Shown here in pieces: positions 28,201 through 41,800 of a stretch of 64,000 nucleotides of DNA. How positions within the stretch are numbered: position 1 is the first letter of the stretch; the number at the start of each line of letters is the position of its first letter. Under the pieces are notes generated by a model, which worked only from the letters and a program-made list of their open reading frames with translations, was not told the DNA's origin and did no database searches. Position numbers and translations under genes: made by a program. Source of the stretch: Bugula neritina (Eukaryota; Bryozoa; Gymnolaemata; Cheilostomatida; Bugulidae); the NCBI GenBank assembly GCA_964035545.1, contig OZ037771.1, positions 3,647,128 to 3,711,127 of the forward strand, read 5' to 3'.

Positions 28201-30954
28201 ATTTTAATCTATAATATTATTGGATTGAAGCTGCAATAAAATTTTAGCTAAGTTAAAATGTTTTATGTACAACAAGTTTGAAATGTTTCACTGCTAATTT
28301 CATAGTCAAATATTTTGTAACAAAATTTTGTTGGAAAGCTGGTTTATTCAAAGCCATCTTTTTGTTTTTGAAGACATCAATGTTTTTATATCAAGTAACT
28401 CTAGACAATCAGCAGTGACCTGAATATTCTCAAATGCAATCCATCCCGATTTATGTAACGCCGACCTCTTTTTATATATTGATTAAATCTAGAATTTAGT
28501 GACATATATTGAGAACAATGATATACCTTTCAGTCATAAAGTGACTGAAAATGATTCCCGTTCTTACAATTTGCATGTGTGTATATTTATTTTTACAAAA
28601 CAAAACGTGCTCGTTTTACAGAAATTTATTTTATAAATGTTTAGTAAGCAGCACGCTGTCTGTACAGAAATGAGAGACGCTGGTCAATTGCGTCAATTTT
28701 ATTATTTAATTTCAAATATGATCATTGAAAAAGTCACTTCTTATTTCAAGTTAGATTTTAGCTGACCCTTCCAATGTTTGTTGAACATGCCAGGCGTGTG
28801 CATGTGTTAATAAAATAATGATATTTGTCAAACACAAATGCTAGGTATATCACCTACCTATACTATTTGTTTTACGTGGCAACAAAACAATTATATAACT
28901 ACTGCAGTGACCTATCTGCAACCAGCTGAATGCAGGACTGAGCCAGTAAACAATAGGGTTCAAGTTTTTTCCCAATTAAGAAAAATATGTATGTGCTGAG
29001 ACAATTTTCTGGTTACCACTCAATAGTTCTTTCAACATTGTAAGTTTGCTAGAATTTCAAAAAAATTTTTGCAAAATTGTTTATTTCAGACTCAGTAATT
29101 TTACCAATACTTTTCTGAAAGCATTTTTTTGTGACTAATATTTGTATCTTATAAGTAGAAAACTGGGGAAGGCGATTTTTAAACTAAAATAATTATCAAA
29201 TATCAGATTTGTAACACCTAGTAAGCTTAATAAAAATTTATTTTTGAAGTGTTTGTAAGAATGGCTTAGACAGTAGTCAGCAAAGTGCTCACCTGTATAA
29301 CAGCAGCACGTGCTGCCTCTACAGTGCTGCCTCTGCAGTGCTGCTTCTACAGTGCTGCCTCTCCAGTGCTGCTTGTCAGAATATGCTACATACGTGTATT
29401 AGCTTTGTCAAGTCAATGCATTACTTAATGGTGAATAGGAATGCATGAGAATTGCATTTGTTACAGTAATCAGTCCAGTTGAAGACAACACGCAAGTGAC
29501 CATAACTCTCAGAGGTACTCAAATTGACTCATTCACACTGAACAGAGGGCAAGTGTACCAGTATCTCATGCCATACGCATCTTCCGGCCGGCGAAAACGG
29601 GACGTACCAAAACGAGTGAAAAGAGGATATCGGCTGTTTAGTAGGTCATACAGGAGCAGCAGCAGCAGCAGCAGTAGTGGTACATGCAGTCCTTCAGCAA
29701 GCACTAGTAAGTAAACATAAAATGTATATATTTCTCCTATGTTTAGTGTTTTATTCTAAATGCTTGGTTTTAGCACCAGCAATATCTGTGGCAGACAGAC
29801 TATTTCTTGTATTAAGTTTCTCAAAAGTATCTATAATTTCATAAACACTTACAATTTACTATTGCTTTTTATTAAAATTGAAATTCATGATTATTTAGAA
29901 AGTAAGTATGTGGCCTTCTGTTTATCATAAAACTGTTACAAATGTTTTTATATTGTACGAATGCATTAAATTTGAAGGTCAGTTTTTCTCAGTAAGCTGT
30001 ATAAAAAGAGACAAGTGAATATTTATACTGCTGCATTGTGACTTGAAAAGCCATTCAGACGCTCTATCTGGTTTATATGTTTAAGAGTGTTTCCCTGCCC
30101 CACCAGGAATCAAACCTCCTTAACTTACAAGCCAGTATGCTAACAACTACACTACACTACTGGGAATCTCAACACCACCTGGCACAAAAGCATCCGCAAT
30201 TATAAAACAGCTTGAAGTATTATTAATTAAGCATTGATGTTTCATTGCATAATATTTTTTTTTACACTAACAATTATGATGTGCCTTAAGAAAACTTGAT
30301 AATGTCCATTCTAAAGATTATAAAATTTTCTGCTCTGTAGAAATAGATTTTTTGATGTAGAGAAGTAAAGCTGGTCAATAAATATGTATCCTTTAAGCTG
30401 CCAGAATATTATAATTAAATATGTGTACCTTCATTTATTATCAAATTCATTTTAACAAAGATTTTCTACAATAAGAATATGCATTTGAATTTCAGGCTCG
30501 TCTACTAATGACATCACCGGAGCAAGGATCCAATCAGATAAGCCTATAGCAGTAATGTCTGGTAAGCATGCTCAACAGACTGATGATATCCTACTTAGTG
30601 TAGATAATCAGTTTTGAATTTGTCTCCTCTTTGATCATTTAAACAAACCACTGCCTTGTTTTTCTCACTAAAACAGCTCCGCACTTTGACAGTAAATTAA
30701 GTATAATTAATAGAGACAATTAGCCTACTGTATACACGTGTCTGAGAGAGAAGTTATGCAATGTTCTGTGGTAAACAGGTAACCGAAGATGTTACATCGG
30801 GAACAGTGGTTCCAGTGACCACATTGTGGAGATGATTCCACCAGTGAACACACTGGGTAGAGAATTCCTGCTCAGTAACTTCTTTGAAAGGAAATGTGAT
30901 CCACTCCGAATTATAAGTAAATTATATTCCTTTATCTGTGTGGACATTGTCTGT

Positions 30955-31017
<63 letters not shown>

Positions 31018-31113
31018 GTATATACATACGCATACACATACGCATACACATACATACACATACACATATACATATATACACATATATATATACATATACA
31101 TATACATATATAT

Positions 31114-31183
<70 letters not shown>

Positions 31184-34100
31184 GTATATGTATATACATA
31201 TATATTTATATATATATTTTTTATATATTTATATATATATTATTTGTATCTACATAAACTAACTACAACTAAGAAATTGTCCCCTCTAGGTGGAAGTGAC
31301 TCTAGTGTCACAGTAAACATCTACCAGTCTACCTCCGGCACCACCACCACCAAGACGCTGACCCAGTTTGGAGAGTTTGAGCAGCTGACGACAGGGCAGG
31401 ATGACTTGCTACACATCAGCGCCTCTGGACCAATCCTCGTTGCACAGTACTCCTTCACGTGTGAGTGATTACCTCGTAGTCTTGTTTCACCAGTCTCGTG
31501 TTGCTCACATTGTATCCAACGCATCGCATTTCTACTGCAGATAAGGTTGACAGCGCTGACTCTGACCCTATGATGGCCGTTGTCCCGCCTAAGGAACAGT
31601 ATGGTAACTACTACACCTTCACCACACCTAAAGGCGTTAGTGCTGACTACAGGTAACTGGCATCAGCGTCTACAAAACAGTAAATACAAAACTACCCTTA
31701 GTTCAAGTGTACAAGCTGACATATACAATTACAAGTCTTTTTTCTATACTAATTCAAAGCACTTCGACTAGTCTAAAATTTGATTGCATGCAGCTTGGTT
31801 GTATTTTTTATTTACCATCTATAATTTTTAATTTATGATAATTTTGTTTAGAAATATGGTTTTTAGTGCTACACTATAACTCGTACTGTGCTGTATTTTC
31901 CATCAAATTTCACAATATTGTACGATAAAAGGCATTGAAAAAATGTTTACTGCTGATAAAGTGATATTCTGATTTTACTAATTAGTGCGTAATAAAATGT
32001 TATAGTTAATAAAAGTACTATAATACTATATATAGTAATATAGTATATAATAAGATATTATTATATGATACCTAAAATGATTTTCCACCTCATCTGAAGT
32101 ACCTATAGTCAGGTGAATAGAAAACGCAGTCACTGCCTTCCCTTTGCTTAAGCTCGTATGGATGGATTTGATATTGCGGTTTCATTCAATGCAAATGCTC
32201 TCAAACATTGAATGAAAATTCCAATCTCATAATGCAAAGCAATGAGAACGCAGTGAATAACTGAGATCATACAGCACAGTTTATTATACATACGATGTTG
32301 AATCATGGATTTGTGCAGCTTTCTCCTATTCTGTATCTTCAGGAATTATATTAACATTGTGGTGAACACAACGTATGTGTCGGGGATTTATCTCAACGGT
32401 ATCCAAATCACTGCACTGCTGTCTAACCCTGGATCCACTATAACTGAGAATTGCTGGGTAAGGAGAGATCAATTTTGTGATTAAGTATGATGTACAAGTG
32501 TTACTATTAGAAACGAATTTTTAACTTGTAGTGATGCTTTATCTTTCATTTACGACTTTAGGATAAGATTTTTATAGTCTTATTGAAGAATATATTTTAT
32601 CTTTAAAACTCAAAAAAGACTGGCAATATTGTGCTAAGGTCGTTTACCTTTTTGTATTATTTTATTAAAATTGGTTTAGTTCTATTGAGTTATACTCAAA
32701 GACAGTATTATAATTTAAACTCTATTTATTTGATTCAACCAGAAAAATGCTGTTTATGCAAATAATAAACAAGTATGTATTGAATGTAATAAATAGCAAG
32801 GCATGTCGGTATTAATAAAAACAGAAAATGAAATTATAAGTAAAGGCGCAGTTAACCCATCAACAGAGATGGAAAAGAGTAATACGTAATCTTGTTGCAT
32901 CATTTTGATCCATAGCTTTACACACATTTTAAGAGTTGGTGCTTTCAACAGTTTCTTATAGTGCTAAATTTCTACTTCACACATTACCAAGCTGAACAGT
33001 ATATGATTTGGACACTTTAGGCTGATTGAGTGTTTACAATAGACTATACATCTTGATACACAACATGTTGCTAATCCATTTAGATAATCTGAAAGTGGCC
33101 TCAATGATTGTGCCATAACTATACTATACTATTTGTGGATCCTATACCTAAAGGTTTAACATGTGCGCCTTGTATGATTGGTTTAGGCTCAGTCAAGCTG
33201 GCAGCCGATTGGTTCGACTGGATACTCGGCCAGAACACTGGGGATCCTTCATGGAACACACAGCGTATCCCATAGCAACCCAACTGTTACTTTCAATGCA
33301 ATGATGTATGGACAGGTTCAATATGAGTCTTATGGATTTCCCGCAGGTCTGCGTTCACTGGCAGTGCTTTAATGTATTATGTGTTTTGTTTTAATTCTGT
33401 TTTTACAATGGAATGCTCAAGCACTAATTTTGTTGGTAACATCTGTTTCATTAATATTTAAACATTTGGTGGGAGATACTGTTGAAAAACTAGATTGATC
33501 TAGCATTCTATATAAAATCACAGAATTAACAACATTTAAAATACAAATAGCCTCACAATATATGCATGAAATTTTGTTTTTAAAACCTAGGAACCAGACT
33601 GGCTTCTATCGGTGATTACTGTGTACAGTCTGCAAATTCAGCCAATGATGGAAAAGACAATGACTGTGACGGAAGAATCGATGAAGAAATAGCAAATGGC
33701 GTGGATGATGATGGAGATGGACTTGTTGGTTAGTGACTTTGAAACTTACACTTGGCTATTATTTCTCCAATCTGTGCTCTTCAACACTAACTCTCAACTT
33801 GCGCTGACTGTTTTATTTCAGATGAAGATTTGTCTGCTAATGATGATTTCCCGGCACCAACTACTACAACTACAACGCCAACCACTACAACTACAACGCC
33901 AACCACTACAACTACAACGCCAACCACTACAACTACAACTACAACGCCAACCACTACAACTACAACGCCAACCACTACAACTACAACGCCAACCACTACA
34001 ACTACAACGCCAACCACTACAACTACAACGCCAACCACTACAACTACAACGCCAACAACTACAACTACAACGCCAACTACTACAACTACAACGCCAACAA

Positions 34101-37100
34101 CTACAACTACAACGCCAACCACTACAACTACAACGCCAACTACTACAACTACAACTACTACAACGCCAACTACTACTACTACAACGCCAATTACTACAAC
34201 TACAACGCCAACCACTACTACAACAACGCCAACCACCACAACTACAACGCCAACCACTACAACTACAACGCCAACCACTACAACTACAACTCCAACCACT
34301 ACAACTACAACGCCAACCACTACAACTACAACGCCAACCACTACAACTACAACTCCAACCACTACAACTACAACTCCAACTACTACAACTACAACTCCAA
34401 CTACTACAACTACAACGCCAACCACTACAACTACAACTCCAACCACTACAACTACAACTCCAACTACTACAACTACAACTCCAACTACTACAACTACAAC
34501 GCCTACAACTACTACAACGCCAACTACTACAACTACAACGCCTACAACTACTACAACTCCAACAACTACAACGACAACGCCAACCACTACAACGCCAACT
34601 ATAACTACTACAACGCCAACTATAACTACTACAAGCCCAACTACTACAAGCCCAACTATTACAACTCCAACTACAACAACTACAACGCCAACTACTACAA
34701 CTTCAACAACCACAACTACAACTCCAACAACCACCACAACTACAACTTCAACTCCAACAGCGTCAACAATTACAACTTCAGCAATTGCAACTCCAACCAC
34801 AACTCCAACGACCACAACTCCAACGACCACAGCTCTAACAACTACAGTTCCAATGAGCCCAATTTCTATAACAGCTAAAGCAACAACAGCAGCTGAAAAT
34901 GCTGCTAATGATGCAGACACTTCTGATTTGGCTAATGCAGATACAAGTAATAGCTTAAGTAATAATAATATTGGGCTAGGTGACTCTGGTGATGCAAATG
35001 GCAAGTTAATATCTGCTGACACAGGTACAACTGAAAAGAGCACACCTGTAAATACAGGTACAAATGGCAAGAGCACATCTGTTGATACAGGTACAACTGA
35101 AAAGAGCACACCTGTAAATACAGGTACAACTGAAAAGAGCACACCTGTTAATACAGATACAGCTAAAAAGAGTACAACTGCTGATACAGGTACAAATGAA
35201 AAGAGCACATCTGTTAATACAGGTACAACTGAAAAGAGTACACCTGTGAATACAGGTACATCTGGCAAAAGTACACCTGCTAATGCAGCTACAAATGGCA
35301 AGAGCACATCTGTTAATACAGGTACAACTGAAAAGAGTACACCTGTGAATACAGGTACATCTGGCAAAAGTACACCTGCTAATGCAGCTACAAATGGCAA
35401 GAGCACACCTGTTGATACAGGTACAACTGAAAAAAGCACACCTGGTGAAACAGATAAGGCCTCTACTTCAGCTCAAGACAAACCTGTTGTAACCACACCA
35501 ATCCATCTAGCTGAAACCTCTACAGGTATTAAGATAAACCTCTATTCTATAAGTGGTGTGATAGATTATTATTGTAACATCAAGCTTTTACAGGTGCATA
35601 CCTTAATATCAGTGACCTTTTAGGGACGTAAGCAACCACTCCTTACCAGGGGACAAATAATCGTTCCTTACCTTTTCAGCTTTTATTTTAACTGGGAAAG
35701 CGCTTCAAATGTTCTCAAATCATTACTACAAATGTTAAAGGAGGAAGCAAAAAGTACCCTCAATTGTATTCCTTCTAAACTATCAATGTGTTGCATTAGT
35801 TAGAAGTTACTGAGATCAGACAAAACTGTACTATTCACAAATCAAATCTTAACTATAATTTCAAAGATGGTATTATTATTATTAAAATTAAATTATATAT
35901 GAAAAATTGAAATATATATTTGTAAACAGGAGATGTAAACAACTCTTTCTAATTTACTCTATGGCTTCTTTGTCAATTTTGTTAAATTCTCCTGTTCGTT
36001 TTTTAGGAGGTTTATTGGGCAGTCACAACCAGCAGGTTGGGGAACAAGTAGATCTTGCCACTGTGGTTCCTGCAACAACAGTACCAGCCCTGGTGGCCAT
36101 AGCTATTGCAACTGCTGCGGGTTGCTGCATTAAAGCAGCAATAACAAAAAGAAGGGTAGGCTTATTAGTAAAACATATTTATGCTTCAACGCAATAAAAA
36201 GTAAAAACTTGTAAAATTCTACGTTTTGTAGAAACTGTGTTGCTGTTTACAGTTTTTGCATCGCCGGCGCATAAACTGGTTAAATGTATGCTTTTAAATT
36301 TTATACAATGCTTATATGGAGCAGCCATGGTGTAATGGTTAGACCGCTGACTTAGTTAACATGAGGTCAGTGGTTGGATTTTACACACTGGCGGTGATGT
36401 TAGGAAGAGCATTCAGTCATAATTGTTCTTGAGTCTTGAGGCATATCAAAAAAGTCCTCAGCCCACTTTTAAAAACCATTTTCGTCAGAGTTTCTCTCAC
36501 GGATAGTGACTATAATCTGATATGAATTTTTGTATACGGTTACAACTTATTTCAGAAAAGGGAAGAAGAAGAGGAATTTGATAAAGCTCCTACAGACGAA
36601 GATGGGAATCCAATAAAGCCTATGTCTAGAGAGTCTACAGGTAACTAAGGCAATCTGAAACTAATACTTATTCAAAGCTGGCAAATAGTTTAGTACTAAA
36701 CCAGCAAGGTCTGTCGGGGGGGGGGGGGGGGGAACTAGGCAGTAGTGGCAGATGCAGGGCTAGTTTGTTGAACAGCTCTATTTCACCAACTATAATTTAT
36801 GATACGTAAGAAGCAGTCATGACCTAGTACGAAACAGGTCATGTGTTTGAGCTTCGGCAGTTGGTGAAGCCCAAAAGAGCATTCAGTCATAATGTGCCAC
36901 ATCACGAGCACTCAGATCATATTGTCAGCATGGGTAGAAAACCACTGTCATTCCATAAAGATTTAGACCAGTATTGTAGCATGAACAGTCCTAATTTTCA
37001 GCTAGTTGGGAAAAAACTTCTGCTGCTTGTATTGGCCAGCTAGTAGTTATATATAAACTAGTTTATACATGTTATTTTATTGATTGTTATCTCTCTCTCT

Positions 37101-37744
37101 AAGCAAGTTTACTTCAAAATATTTATTAAAACCATAATGTCCCTGAAAATATGACTTGCTTTGCAGAGAAATATTTTGTAGCACTAGTAAGAGATAGTAT
37201 TTCATCTCAAACAATCACACTCACATGTTCTGTTCTATACATTGCTAGCAATGAAGAGTTCGCACTGACACTTCTTGTATATTTATAGCCTGGGGAGATG
37301 ACAGTGGTATGGGTTCCTCCCGGTCTCTCTCGTCCTCCAGCACCACCGGATCAGAGGCTCCTCTTGTCTCTCCAAGAGTCAGCACTCCGGTGCAGAAGCT
37401 GAGCTGGGATGACGACATCGCATTTGAACCAAGTGGCCCAAGTCCTACAGCTTTCAGTAAGTTTCCAGCAACTCTGTCAGCTCTTAGTTATCCTCTGCGA
37501 AACCACCACCGCCGCCACCATAACTAGAATTAACTAGAGCAGAAGGAATACCATCTCAAAATGTTTTAGTTCTTTAGTGTTCTTAGTTTATACTTGGCAA
37601 GCCATACAGGTGTCATACACAGTGTTGAACAGATGATTTCATTGAGATAAATGTAGCCCCGTTTCTTTTACAGGCCCTCGCTCACCTTCAAGGTCGAATG
37701 TGGTCAGCCCGTCTCAGATAAGCAACAATCTGGATCTCTGGTAG
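25285..37744 (+). CDS. Membrane mucin with IgGFc-binding-like ectodomain (1270 aa, 18 exons)
   Basis: Exons: 25285-25292, 25519-25610, 26182-26321, 26837-26983, 27468-27576, 29467-29706, 30496-30561, 30779-30916, 31290-31460, 31541-31652, 32343-32457, 33187-33346, 33591-33728, 33822-35525, 36007-36155, 36556-36640, 37289-37456, 37674-37744. They total 3813 nt in frame throughout. A signal peptide (about 1-31) leads into an IgGFc-binding-protein N-terminal-like domain (about 34-500; landmarks [39 protein letters not shown]). Two Asp-rich loops follow ([14 protein letters not shown] at about 519-532, [11 protein letters not shown] at about 538-548), resembling thrombospondin type-3 or EF-hand calcium loops. 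Exon 14 adds a Thr/Pro mucin stretch (about 557-890) and an 11-residue [11 protein letters not shown]-type repeat. A helix at about 1131-1155 crosses the membrane, followed by a 115-residue Ser-rich cytosolic tail. It is probably a heavily O-glycosylated surface protein; function is not known. Confidence 0.88.
29309..29372. repeat. 15-bp tandem repeat in a mucin-gene intron
   Basis: About four copies of 'tgctgcctctacag' with single-base variants, about 100 bases before exon 6. Confidence 0.75.
30096..30166 (-). pseudogene. Degenerate tRNA-like sequence in a mucin-gene intron
   Basis: The minus strand has 'tagtgtagtgtagttgttag', the shared 'ggcttgtaagtta' and a B-box-like GTTTGATTCC. It belongs with the tRNA-like elements in the torsin introns but is more decayed. 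Confidence 0.4.
30957..31240. repeat. (TA)n / (TACATA)n tract in the intron before mucin exon 9
   Basis: TA repeats interrupted by 'catacgcatacaca' and 'tatacatatacata' words. Long Tyr-Ile frames on both strands are artefacts. It ends about 50 bases before the exon at 31290. Confidence 0.88.
33849..34850. repeat. 21-bp coding repeat (Thr/Pro) in mucin exon 14
   Basis: The unit 'actacaactacaacgccaac' plus one base, 21 bp, encodes six Thr and one Pro and is repeated about 40 times with length variants that all stay in frame. It decays into mixed Thr/Pro/Ser sequence after about 34600. Because the unit length is a multiple of three and lacks stops, the other frames and the opposite strand are also open here (for example 33787-35439 minus). 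Confidence 0.9.
35017..35450. repeat. 33-bp coding repeat ([11 protein letters not shown] type) in mucin exon 14
   Basis: About 13 units of 33 bp encode Thr/Ser/Lys-rich 11-residue repeats such as [22 protein letters not shown] and [12 protein letters not shown] three-unit block of 99 bp (35221-35319) is repeated almost exactly at 35320-35418, indicating recent expansion. Confidence 0.85.
36320..36525 (+). mobile_element. tRNA-derived SINE-like copy in mucin intron 15
   Basis: The head is 'atggtgtaatggttagaccg', the body 'ggtgatgttaggaagagcat' and 'tcagtcataattgttcttga', and the tail '...gtcagagtttctctcacgga' 'tagtgactata'. Same layout as 24632-24835. It ends about 30 bases before exon 16. 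Confidence 0.7.
36716..36732. repeat. 17-base poly-G run
   Basis: An uninterrupted run of 17 G in the intron after exon 16, possibly length-variable and prone to sequencing error. Confidence 0.9.
36815..36905 (+). mobile_element. Fragment of the SINE-like family
   Basis: Carries 'atgacctagtacgaaacagg' and the body fragment 'agagcattcagtcataatgt', but head and tail are poor. A decayed copy 300 bases after the better one. Confidence 0.4.
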
Positions 37745-37854
37745 CGTCTCAAGCAGGCGACAAATTGGCAAGCAATGCAAAATCTGCAGGCAAATATTTA
37801 TTTTAATATATTCTATTTTTGTATTTGTTTATTTTGAAGCATATACTATTTTAT

Positions 37855-37860
37855 AATAAA
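37855..37860 (+). terminator. Poly(A) signal of the mucin gene
   Basis: AATAAA 111 bases after the TAG stop at 37742-37744. Confidence 0.6.
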
Positions 37861-37866
37861 TGCAAG

Positions 37867-38875
37867 TTTGAAAACGTGACTACATTATGAAGGCAGCGAA
37901 TAATGGAACTAACTGAGTGCAGTTTCTACAAGGAATGCTGTAAAAGCTGTCAAGTGTTATACCCTCCCGTCTGTGGCATAAACATAGTTGAATGCTAACA
38001 TTACTATCTATTTGAAAATAATATTTAATCTGTGTGCTTTTGTTTAATAAAGTTTTGTGTGTCCAAAATACAAATTATGTTATATTTGCACTTGTTAGTC
38101 ATTCACAAGTTGCTAGTAGGCAGAAATGTAAACTTTCAATAGAATTGGCATCAATAAACCTCTGGCTGCTAGTAACAAAATGTCTCTGGTTTTTACTCCC
38201 AGCTATCTATAGGTGTTTCACTAGAGAAGCAACAAGTAGAGATAGTTGGGAGTGAAATTCATTGGGCAAGATGAAATTACTATAATTTAACAGAGCTACA
38301 GCTTAGGTTGTGTGATTGTGATGGTACTTATTTTGAAAGATCCAGCTTGCCAGCATTATTCTATATGCCAGCTACACAACAATAATAAGATTCACATTAA
38401 AACAAGCACCATTTTAGTTCTAACACTTCTCCCCTCAAAATAAGGGTTACTATTTATTGCACTCATATCCAACAATTTCGTCAACATCTAGCAATGTTGG
38501 CATATGTGTACAGTGTACATATTATAGGCTTTATTATTCAATCAAAATACATGCTAATAATAGGTATAGCATGAATTAAAATACACCAATACTTGCACTG
38601 GTTTAGCAATGTTATACCATATGAAAATGGCTATTTACAAAATATCTCCATTTATACAAAATAAAGATAAATAAGCGCTCATAAAACGATGACAATAATT
38701 TGATATACCAATTCGTAAGCAAAACATTAAATGACCTGTCCGTAATAATCTCTTACACTTTTGTATCAAACAATGTATACTGGGCTAAGTATAAATGTCC
38801 TGCCAATATACGATGAGGGTGTCAAAGCCACCGCAAAGGTCATTCAAGGTCAGCAACGGCTGCTTCTCATCCCCT
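37867..38875. other. Convergent intergenic, mucin 3' end to UTP18 3' end
   Basis: About 1 kb between two convergent genes. Minus-strand AATAAA candidates for UTP18 read 'tttatt' near 38452 and 38532. The open frame at 38034-38255 has no recognisable domain. No other gene is seen. Confidence 0.5.
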
Positions 38876-41800
38876 TCAGTAACCATTGAAATGCTGCAGC
38901 CTATAAAGAGTGATCATAGTCAGACATGAGTGTAACTGTAGATGCACAATTTTTTTAAAATCAAGATAAAATTAGATATATTTGATATAAATTTCAAAAG
39001 TAAATTGTAAATAAGGAGATTAGAAAATATGTCTAATTATAATTTGAGGAGTTTTCATGATTTTAAATATAAAGAAAATAGCAAAAACACTAGTTTTATA
39101 CAGCTATATTCAACATGAGTTGAGAGTTATCCCACCTTTCCTAACAAGAGGATTTGAGAAAAGACAACTCAGAAAATTAAGCACTCCTAACATGGACAAT
39201 ACTTCCATGTTGTTTGACATACTGGTAACTAGACCTTTTACAGAGGCTAAACAGTAAGCTTGGTAGACCACATTTTTCAACAAACCAGAACATGTAAATC
39301 AACAATATATCTACAAATTACGGTTTCAAAAGTCACCCTAAGAATTTTTAAAAAATTCAAATTTTATATTTCACTCCTCCATTAACCAGAATTTAGAAAA
39401 TAAACTGTAAAAAAGAGGTAAGTTTCTTGCACAGTCATCGTGATCATGCATGTTAAACAAAATTCCTAGTTGAACACGCAACATAGCATGTGTATTACTT
39501 ATATAAATTCATTGTTAATTGTGTATATCTTCCCAAATATTATTGTCTTATCACATTATTCTAGCTATTGCATTGCCTGTATATAATCACAATTATTGTT
39601 ACCTGTACATATGAACGACTCCTTTACTCGTGCCAACTGCAAAGTAGCCACTGTTGGGAGAAAAGTCCAGGTCCGTAGGCTTAGACATTTTATCCACCAC
39701 TGAGGGAAAGTTTTGGTAGACACTTAGAGAACTTGTGTTCACCTGGCAGTAAATAAATACATGGTGACGTAACTGACATTTGTTTAAATTCTCCAAGTTG
39801 CACAATGTTGACACATGATGAAATATTCAATATTTGATAGACAATATTTTAGAAAAATACAAAAACCTAAAACTAATTAAATTAGAGTAAAACCATGCCA
39901 CAAGCTTTTTTTGTGAAAATTTCACCTTTTTCATCATGTAATGATTTACTAAACTGTTAACCCTTAAAAATTAATAATATTAATCAGATAGTTTAGATCT
40001 GATATGAGAAGCCTAGATTCTCAGTTGGTTAGAACCTAATTACATATAACACACAATTTATATGTGTGCACTTGCTACATATATTGACTTGCTACCACAT
40101 GCTACATATAACCACTTGCTACCACATGCTACATATAACCACTTGCTACCACATGCTACATATAACCAAAATGACTTCCAAGAACAGGAGATAACCAGGT
40201 GCCAGATAGTTGTCGGAACTTTTAAAGAAATAATTGCCGCTGCATAGTTAGTAGAATTACTTGTTTATACTTCAATACTAGGTTCAGGTTCACACATACA
40301 CTCTTCTTCAGCACAAAAACTCCAATAAAAGTTTATGATTTTTAAAAACTCATTGTATGCAAAATTTCAAATACAAAACACATTTGTCAAATTGCATTAG
40401 TCAATATGTTAAGGATATGAAATAGCAATAAAACAACGGAATAAACCGAGTATTATAAAATAAAACATAACAAACTCACAAGTTTCACAGATCTCTCTAC
40501 AGACTGGGAAGAGAGGGCTAGGAGTTGAGCTGAAGGGTTAAACCTGGCTGACGTGCACGCAGTGACCAGGTTGTTGACAACCTTAACAGGTTTCGGATCT
40601 GAAGATGTCATGATGTCACTTGATTTGTAGATGTTGACGACTCCACTCTCTGAGCTATATGTAAACACAGCATGTCATGTGATAGGTCACGTGATAGGTC
40701 ATGAAATAGGCGAGGGTAATTTTACTACAGAAGCATGGCTATTTGTACACTCTTCAAGCTAATGTTAAGCTATATAAACTACTACAAAACTGAAAAACCT
40801 CACTAAAAATATCTAGAATACAACTAAAGTACAAGTATATTCAACAGTTATATTCAGTAGAGAACATTATGCTGGTAAAACTTAGATTTTTGGGTGTTTT
40901 TCTACTTTCAATTGAAGCACTTTTTGCACGCAAGTTAAAGTGAAATTTCCATGACATCATACAAAATATTTGATGACAGAAAATGACATTAATAACAAAA
41001 AATTGTGTCTAACCGAGAATCATCGCTCATTTGACATCTCAAAATAGAATATTTATACTCTATATTCTATAAGATAGCTTTCCACGCTTATTTAACATAT
41101 TCATTAAAGTTAACATGTGAATCAACACCATATAGCTGCAAAGTTTAATAATGAATATTTCTATCATTATAATGCAGCTATGAAATTATTAACAATGTAT
41201 ATCAAAACATTTTATATAATGCATTACTTTTCAGCACAAGGAAAGAGTTAACTATTTTATAAATATTTTGAAGACGAAATGTAAGAACTTGGGTTTTGTT
41301 TCCGATGGAAATATTGCAGTAGCATCATTCAAATTGAGATCTGGCAAACAAGATAGCAAAAATAATTTTTCAAAACGTTTCAAGGCGTATAACTGTAGAT
41401 GTGGAGTAATAAAGGTGTCATCCCACTTAGACGATTCCCAGATAGACGATATTTATAGATTTTAGTGCAATATATATATATTTTATGCTATTATTTAGCA
41501 TATAATAGAAAGCAAAGAAGCCACCAGCAAGCCACTTACAGTAACAATGCTTCTATAAGAAGCCATCTTGCACTAACCTTAAACTTAAAAGTAAATTATA
41601 GACAAAATATAATAAGAAAAAGTTGTAATATAGCAGTATGTTGATATACCACGAAATGCATTTGTGCATTTATTCTGTTATTCTGAATAAAATAAACTGT
41701 AATTAAATTAGTATTGAGTTAAAGCAAATAGCTGGCTTAGTAGCTTATTTCATGTTTAGCAGTAAATGCAGCAGTTATATTTGTATATTATTATATATAT

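Noticed and set aside
33787-35439. 550-codon open frame on the minus strand (Val-rich) and a 302-codon Gln/Leu frame over the mucin exon
   Set aside because: Both are shadows of the stop-free 21-bp and 33-bp repeats. The plus frame joins both neighbouring exons in phase and encodes the expected mucin.
36034-36155. CRISPR array, riboswitch or bacterial operon signals anywhere in the window
   Set aside because: Intron-split animal genes dominate; no direct-repeat/spacer structure of CRISPR type was seen.
41268-41465. 65-codon frame in UTP18 intron 11
   Set aside because: It begins with TTG, has no ATG in a useful place, no splice context and no recognisable domain.
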